A stretch of 17,864 bases of DNA. Origin: Acidimicrobiales bacterium (GTDB taxonomy: Bacteria > Actinomycetota > Acidimicrobiia > Acidimicrobiales > Palsa-688). The stretch spans positions 1-17,864 of the forward strand of contig JASHVH010000376.1 of NCBI GenBank assembly GCA_030039575.1, read 5' to 3'. Positions within the stretch are counted from its first letter, which is position 1; every line of letters starts with the position of its first letter. This document shows positions 13,942-17,864 of this stretch, one piece after another. The notes below the pieces were generated by a model. The model saw nothing but the letters and a program-made list of their open reading frames with translations, made no database searches and had not been told where the DNA came from. The translations under genes and the position numbers were made by a program.

Positions 13942-15489
13942 ATGACGTGTTTTCAGTCAGAAGATATAACCGTCGCCCCAAAGCCGTCCGGGTCGACTGT
14001 CCCATTCGAAGCGACAAGAGTGCCGGCTTCCGATGGTGGCCCCAGCCAAGGTGAAGTTGGCCGTTGGCGGGCCTTTGCCCTGTTGGTGGTGGCGTTCTTT
14101 ATGACGGTGGTGGATCTGACGATCGTCAACGTCGCCCTGCCGACGATCGGGGTCAAGCTCCACTTCCCAGAGATTGACCTGCAATGGGTCGTCACTGCCT
14201 ATGGCCTCACGTTCGGCGGGTTCCTGCTCCTTGGCGGCCGCGCCGCGGATCTGCTGGGTCGCCGGCGTTTGCTGATGATCGGGCTGGCGATCTTCACCGC
14301 CGCATCGCTCGCTTGCGGCCTGGCCGCCTCGGACTCGCTCCTCATCGTGATGCGCGCGGCTCAAGGGTTCGGCGCAGCACTCGTCTTACCCTCGGCCCTC
14401 TCCATCGTGATGAACATGTTCCCCGAAGGCGCGGAACGCAACAAGGCGCTCGGGATCTGGGGTGCCGTCGGAGCCCTCGGGGCCACCGTAGGCGTGATGG
14501 CCGGCGGCCTCCTCACTCGCTACGCCGGGTGGGAGTACATCTTTTATCTGAACGTCCCTGTCGGGGCCCTCGCGCTCGGCCTGGCACCGAGGGTGGTGCC
14601 CGAGAGCCGGCTCCGCACCGGCTCCCGTCGTTTCGACGCACTCGGAGCGACCTCTATCACCGGCGCTCTTGTCCTCTTTGTCTACGCGATCTCACAGGCG
14701 CCCCAGGTCGGCTGGGGGACAGCGCGCACGGTCGCGATGTTGAGCGCGGCTGCGGCACTGGTGGTGACGTTCCTCGTCGTCGAGTCTCGAGCCGAGGCAC
14801 CGCTCCTTCCCCTGCGGCTGTTCCGCCTGAGCACCGTGGCCGGGTCCAACGCCGTTGGCTTCCTCCTGGGGGCGAGTTTCTTTGCCTTCATCTTCGTGGG
14901 CACGTTGTACATGCAACAGGTGCTCGGCTACTCGGCTTTGAAGACGGGGTTCGCCTGGCTGGCGGCTTCGCTCACCTCGCTGACCTTTGCGGGCCTGTCC
15001 CAAACGCTGGTCACCAAGACCTCGGCGAAGGCTGTCATGGCCATCGGTATGGCACTGATCGGAACAGGGATCTTGTGGGCGACGCAGGTCCCGAGCGATG
15101 GGAACTTCTGGCACAACCTGGCGGGGCCGTTCTTTGTCGGCGGTGCCGGCACGGCGTTCGCCTTCATCCCCGTCTCGATCGGGGCGCTTGCCGGTGTCAC
15201 AGAGCGAGATGGCGGTGTCGCCTCTGGGCTACTGAACACATCTCAGCAGCTCGGCGGTGCGATCGGCGTGGCCATTGCTTCGACCGTTGCGGCCTCCCGC
15301 TTCCATCTCCTGGTCCACCATGGTTATGGGACGGCTTCGGCTCTCACCGGGGGTTTCCAGTGGGCGCTGTGGGTCTGCGGGGTTACGGGCCTGGCCGCTG
15401 TCCCGGTCACCCTTGTACTGGTCCGGCGGGCCGAGATGTCGAAGGCAATCGCGCAGAGTCGCGACGCCTCGGTTCCCACAGTCGCCTAG
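13942..15489 (+). CDS. MFS drug exporter, DHA2 (EmrB/QacA, 14-TM) type
   Basis: This is a proton-driven multidrug exporter of the major facilitator superfamily in the cytoplasmic membrane. A soluble head of about 45 residues precedes the first helix (FALLVVAFFMTVVDLTIVNV), which holds the D-x-T-I-V-N-V-A-L-P signature of DHA2 proteins. WVVTAYGLTFGG and motif A (GGRAADLLGRRR, about 98-109) follow. Motif C-like Gly-rich GAVGALGATVGVMAGG lies in helix 5. Later helices include the SGLLNTSQQLGGAIGVA motif typical of EmrB/QacA members. The 515 residues and about 14 hydrophobic segments fit the family. The start has AGGAGA six bases upstream. It is the first gene of a probable pair with the SDR gene (56-base gap) and carries the shared promoter-like box. 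The exported compound is unknown. Confidence 0.93.
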   Translation: MTCFQSEDITVAPKPSGSTVPFEATRVPASDGGPSQGEVGRWRAFALLVVAFFMTVVDLTIVNVALPTIGVKLHFPEIDLQWVVTAYGLTFGGFLLLGGRAADLLGRRRLLMIGLAIFTAASLACGLAASDSLLIVMRAAQGFGAALVLPSALSIVMNMFPEGAERNKALGIWGAVGALGATVGVMAGGLLTRYAGWEYIFYLNVPVGALALGLAPRVVPESRLRTGSRRFDALGATSITGALVLFVYAISQAPQVGWGTARTVAMLSAAAALVVTFLVVESRAEAPLLPLRLFRLSTVAGSNAVGFLLGASFFAFIFVGTLYMQQVLGYSALKTGFAWLAASLTSLTFAGLSQTLVTKTSAKAVMAIGMALIGTGILWATQVPSDGNFWHNLAGPFFVGGAGTAFAFIPVSIGALAGVTERDGGVASGLLNTSQQLGGAIGVAIASTVAASRFHLLVHHGYGTASALTGGFQWALWVCGVTGLAAVPVTLVLVRRAEMSKAIAQSRDASVPTVA

Positions 15490-15545
15490 TCATCACAATC
15501 GCATCGTCACTCCCAAGAGAAGGTCCGGATAAAAAGGAAAATTCA

Positions 15546-16295
15546 ATGACTACTCGTGAACTCTCAGGAACTACGGCCGTCGTCACAGGAACCAGTCGGG
15601 GGTTCGGGCGAGCAATGGCCGTTTCTCTCGCATCGCATGGAGCGCATGTCGTCGGCGTGGCTCGTAACGAAGATCTGTTGAACGAGTTGAAAGACGAGCT
15701 GGGCTCCAGTTTCACTCCGGAGGTGGCCGACATTCGGGATCCCGGGTTGCCGCAACGGCTTCTGTCGACGTACTCGCCTCAGACACTTGTGCTCAACGCG
15801 GGCGCCACTCCAATGACCGTTCCGCTGGATCAGCAGACGTGGGAGAGTTTCAGTGAGAACTGGGACCACGACGTTCGCCACGTCTTCCAATTCCTCCGCG
15901 AGACGCTGCTCAACCCGCTTGAGCCGGGGTCAGTTGTCGTGAGCCTCTCGAGCGGCGCCGCCCTTCGTGGGTCACCCCTGAGCGGTGGCTATGCCGGCGC
16001 CAAAGCCACCATCAGGTTCATCAGCGCTTACGCCTCCGCCGAGGCCAAATCGCGGTCCTTGGAGTTGAGGTTCACCGCCATCCTGCCCCAGCTCACTCCG
16101 GCCACCAAACTCGGTGCGGCGGGAGTGGCGGCGTATGCCGAACGCGCAGGCCTCCCCGCCGCAGAGTTCGTCGACCAACTCGGTGGGGCCCTCACCCCGG
16201 AGTTCGTGGCCGAGACCGTCGCCGGCGTCGTGACCGACAACGGTTACTCAGCGGACGCGTACTTGCTGACAGCGACCGAACTTCGGCCCCTGTGA
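15546..16295 (+). CDS. Short-chain dehydrogenase/reductase (SDR)
   Basis: This is an NAD(P)-dependent classical SDR that oxidises or reduces an alcohol or ketone substrate in the cytosol. It shows the cofactor loop TGTSRGFG at 14-21, the Asp-Ile pair after the third strand (VADIRD) and NAG at 84-86. The active-site Ser lies in VVSLSSGAALRG, and YAGAK gives Tyr149 and Lys153. The Arg after the cofactor-loop Ser suggests, but does not prove, NADP preference. At 249 residues it is of standard length. The ATG at 15546 is preceded by an AAAAAGGAAAA stretch. It follows the exporter gene by 56 bases and is likely co-transcribed. Its stop is only 13 bases from the stop of the convergent surface-protein gene, with no terminator between. 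Confidence 0.92.
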   Translation: MTTRELSGTTAVVTGTSRGFGRAMAVSLASHGAHVVGVARNEDLLNELKDELGSSFTPEVADIRDPGLPQRLLSTYSPQTLVLNAGATPMTVPLDQQTWESFSENWDHDVRHVFQFLRETLLNPLEPGSVVVSLSSGAALRGSPLSGGYAGAKATIRFISAYASAEAKSRSLELRFTAILPQLTPATKLGAAGVAAYAERAGLPAAEFVDQLGGALTPEFVAETVAGVVTDNGYSADAYLLTATELRPL

Positions 16296-16308
16296 GTTAA
16301 CTATTCGT

Positions 16309-17864
16309 TCACGGCCCCGAGGCGCCCTGTACGACGTCCAACTGGCCGGTGCCGGCCACGGGGACGGCGGCCGTCCCCCCGTAACCGTCCCGGGCCAGCT
16401 CTGCCCGGGCCTTGAACGGGTAGGCGTCGCCCCCGTAGGTGACGAACACCCCGGGCCGGCCCACGGTGCTGAGCAGTACCCCGCTGGCCACCGGCGCCGA
16501 TAGCTGGGCGGCGCCCACGGTGGCCTTCAGTACCCGGGCGGGGTCGGCCTTTTGCACCTTGGAAAGGGCGGCCGGGGTGGGGACCCCGAAGGCCCTGCCC
16601 CCGGCCCACACGTAGTAGGTGCCCCTAGAGTCGACCACCGCCCCGTCGGCGGCGGTGGACAAGGCGGTGAGCCCGGCCGCCCCGGCGCTGTCGGCCGAGG
16701 CCCGCAGGCCCCCGAGGCCGCTCACGCTCACCACCAGGGCGGGGTCGAAGCCGCCCGAGACGAACTGGGCCGGGCCGGCGAAGCCGTACAGCTCACCGTC
16801 GTCAGCAACGACGTAGACCTCGGCCGCCCCGGTGACGGCCCGGGTGCTGAGCAGCGTCCCCGGCCGGGGCACCACCGCGGTGGGGGCGGCCGTGCCGGCG
16901 GGGGCGGTGACCACCCGGGCGTGGTCCACCTCCTGCAGCGCCCGCAGGGCGGCCCCCGGGGCGGCGAAGGCCCGCCCCCCGGCCAGCACGTAGGCCCGGC
17001 CCCCGAACCGCACCAGGGCGCCGTCGGGGTAGGAGACGGCGGCGGTGGGCACGCCGGGGTCGGCCACCACCTGGTCGAGGGGGGCCGAGGCCGAGGCGCC
17101 GTAGGCGTCGTAGCCCGAGAAGGAGGCGGCCACGCTACGGGTGCCGGGGGAAGTGTAGGAGAGCGAGCAGGTGGCCCGGCCGGTGCGGGGGTCGACCGGC
17201 ACCGAGCTACAGGCCGAGGGGACGGCCCCGTCGACGGTGAAGCTGACCGTGCCCCCCGGGGGCACCGGGCTGACCGAGGCGGTGTAGGTGACCTTGGTGC
17301 CCACGGCGGCCGGGTCAGCCGAGGCGCGCAGCACCGTGGTGGTGGCCACCGTGCTCGGGCCGGGCCCGGGCGGGGCCGTGGTGGTCGTAGTCGTGGTGGT
17401 GGCCGGGGCCTCCGGGGTGGCGTCCACCTCGGAGGACGGCGCCGAGGCCCCCCCGCCGCCCAGCGCCTCCACCGTGAAGTAGTACTGCGTGCCGTTGGTG
17501 AGCTGGCTAACCGTGCAGCTGGTGGCGCTGAGGCCGGCGGTGCAGGCCGGTGTGGCCGAGTAGTCCTCGCCCCCCGGGCTGGTGGCAGCGAACGCCACAT
17601 AGGAGGTGGCCCCGCTCACCGCGCCCCACGACAGGCCCACCTGGGCGTTGCCGGCGGTGGCCGACACCCCCGGGGGGGCCGACGGGGCGGGCGGCTCGGG
17701 GGTGGCGCTCACCTCCCCCGAGGGGGCCGACGCCCCCCCGCCGTCCAGCGCCTCGACGGTGAAGTAGTACTCGGTGCCGTTAGTGAGCTGGCCGACCGTG
17801 CAGCTGGTGGCGCTGAGGCCGGCGGTGCACGCCGGTGCCCCCGAGTAGTCCTCGCCCCCCGGGC
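16309..17864 (-). CDS. Surface protein with FN3, Ig-like and C-terminal display repeats, 5' end outside the window
   Basis: The frame is open to the right edge, so only the last 517 residues are seen. In order they contain part of one FN3 domain and a second full FN3 domain (PSAPPGVSATAGNAQVGLSW to SEVDATPEAP). A Thr/Pro linker with eight consecutive Thr follows, then a bacterial Ig-like domain of the Big_3 type (GTKVTYTASVSPVPPGGTVS to RSVAASFSGYD). Last come two long homologous repeats carrying AYVLAGGRAF/YYVWAGGRAF and GTLLST/GVLLST segments. FN3 and Ig-like modules are spacers or binders on secreted or wall-associated proteins; an N-terminal enzyme or binding domain probably lies beyond the window. 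No sorting signal or membrane anchor is seen at the C-terminus. Third positions are almost all G/C, more extreme than in neighbouring genes, hinting at a different history or selection. Confidence 0.85.
   Translation of the reverse strand, partial: PGGEDYSGAPACTAGLSATSCTVGQLTNGTEYYFTVEALDGGGASAPSGEVSATPEPPAPSAPPGVSATAGNAQVGLSWGAVSGATSYVAFAATSPGGEDYSATPACTAGLSATSCTVSQLTNGTQYYFTVEALGGGGASAPSSEVDATPEAPATTTTTTTTAPPGPGPSTVATTTVLRASADPAAVGTKVTYTASVSPVPPGGTVSFTVDGAVPSACSSVPVDPRTGRATCSLSYTSPGTRSVAASFSGYDAYGASASAPLDQVVADPGVPTAAVSYPDGALVRFGGRAYVLAGGRAFAAPGAALRALQEVDHARVVTAPAGTAAPTAVVPRPGTLLSTRAVTGAAEVYVVADDGELYGFAGPAQFVSGGFDPALVVSVSGLGGLRASADSAGAAGLTALSTAADGAVVDSRGTYYVWAGGRAFGVPTPAALSKVQKADPARVLKATVGAAQLSAPVASGVLLSTVGRPGVFVTYGGDAYPFKARAELARDGYGGTAAVPVAGTGQLDVVQGASGP
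17471..17864 (-). repeat. Tandem FN3-coding repeat, 285-bp period
   Basis: The segments 17471-17579 and 17756-17864 are nearly identical at DNA level, with GAAGTAGTACT and the following hundred bases matching with few changes. The period of 285 bases equals 95 codons, the size of one FN3 domain. Identity this high, including at silent positions, points to recent duplication or gene conversion. More copies may lie beyond the edge. Confidence 0.8.

Noticed and set aside
13637..13942. A 101-codon frame in the divergent intergenic region
   Set aside because: It runs through both promoter-like boxes, is Arg/Ser/Pro-rich, has no ribosome site and ends at the MFS start.
14184..16295. A 703-codon frame that crosses from the MFS region into the SDR gene
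   Set aside because: The first 450 codons are an Arg-rich out-of-frame reading of the MFS gene; only the part from 15546 is a real SDR with its own start.
16728..17600. Pro/Arg-rich antiparallel frame within the surface-protein gene
   Set aside because: Low-complexity composition produced by the shifted reading of a very GC-rich repeat gene.

Overview
This looks like one stretch of a high-GC actinobacterial chromosome. The genes have strong G/C preference at third codon positions and frequent GTG starts. The protein types (two ECF sigma factors, a SARP-type regulator remnant, secreted beta-propellers, actinobacterial small lipoproteins, fibronectin-III surface proteins) are typical of soil or sediment Actinomycetota. 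An uncultured Acidimicrobiia-like lineage is a reasonable guess, but the sequence alone does not prove it. No rRNA, tRNA, CRISPR array, transposase or phage gene was seen.

Left block (1-6453, all + strand). A phospholipase C/acid-phosphatase-type phosphoesterase is followed, after a 170-base gap, by a tightly packed five-gene operon. It encodes an ECF sigma factor, a membrane-anchored seven-blade Asp-box propeller that begins in an ATGA overlap with the sigma gene, a lipoprotein with two copies of a Cys/His-Gly repeat, a secreted GH30 glycosidase, and an AHL-lactonase-like metallo-hydrolase. The junctions are -4, 0, 0 and -11 bases, so the genes are almost certainly co-transcribed. The layout suggests a surface-signalling unit that switches on extracellular carbohydrate degradation. 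The propeller may be the sigma factor's membrane partner, but this is inference.

Middle block (6454-10641, mostly - strand). Two very small genes and a 152-residue protein of unknown function follow. Next comes a secreted seven-repeat RCC1 propeller with a C-terminal domain that resembles the G1-peptidase fold. Divergent from it is a broken SARP/BTAD regulator gene. It has a one-base frameshift, and its 3' end is replaced by the tail of an unrelated, probably secreted, protein. An 11-bp-spaced direct repeat, the layout typical of SARP operators, lies between the two. A clean hairpin terminator separates this gene from the next, convergent one.

Right block (10642-16295). A medium-chain oxidoreductase, a SnoaL-fused ECF sigma factor and a 238-residue protein of unknown function lie on the - strand. 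Divergent from them are a 14-TM-type MFS exporter and a short-chain dehydrogenase. The sigma gene, the unknown-function gene and the MFS gene share a promoter-like box with identical internal spacing, 43-50 bases before their start codons. A weaker version precedes the first sigma gene (1529-1551). This is the best candidate for a hidden regulon in the window.

Right edge (16309-17864, - strand). A partial surface protein runs off the window. It has tandem FN3 domains, a Thr-rich linker, a bacterial Ig-like domain and C-terminal display-type repeats. Its base composition is markedly more G/C-extreme than its neighbours.
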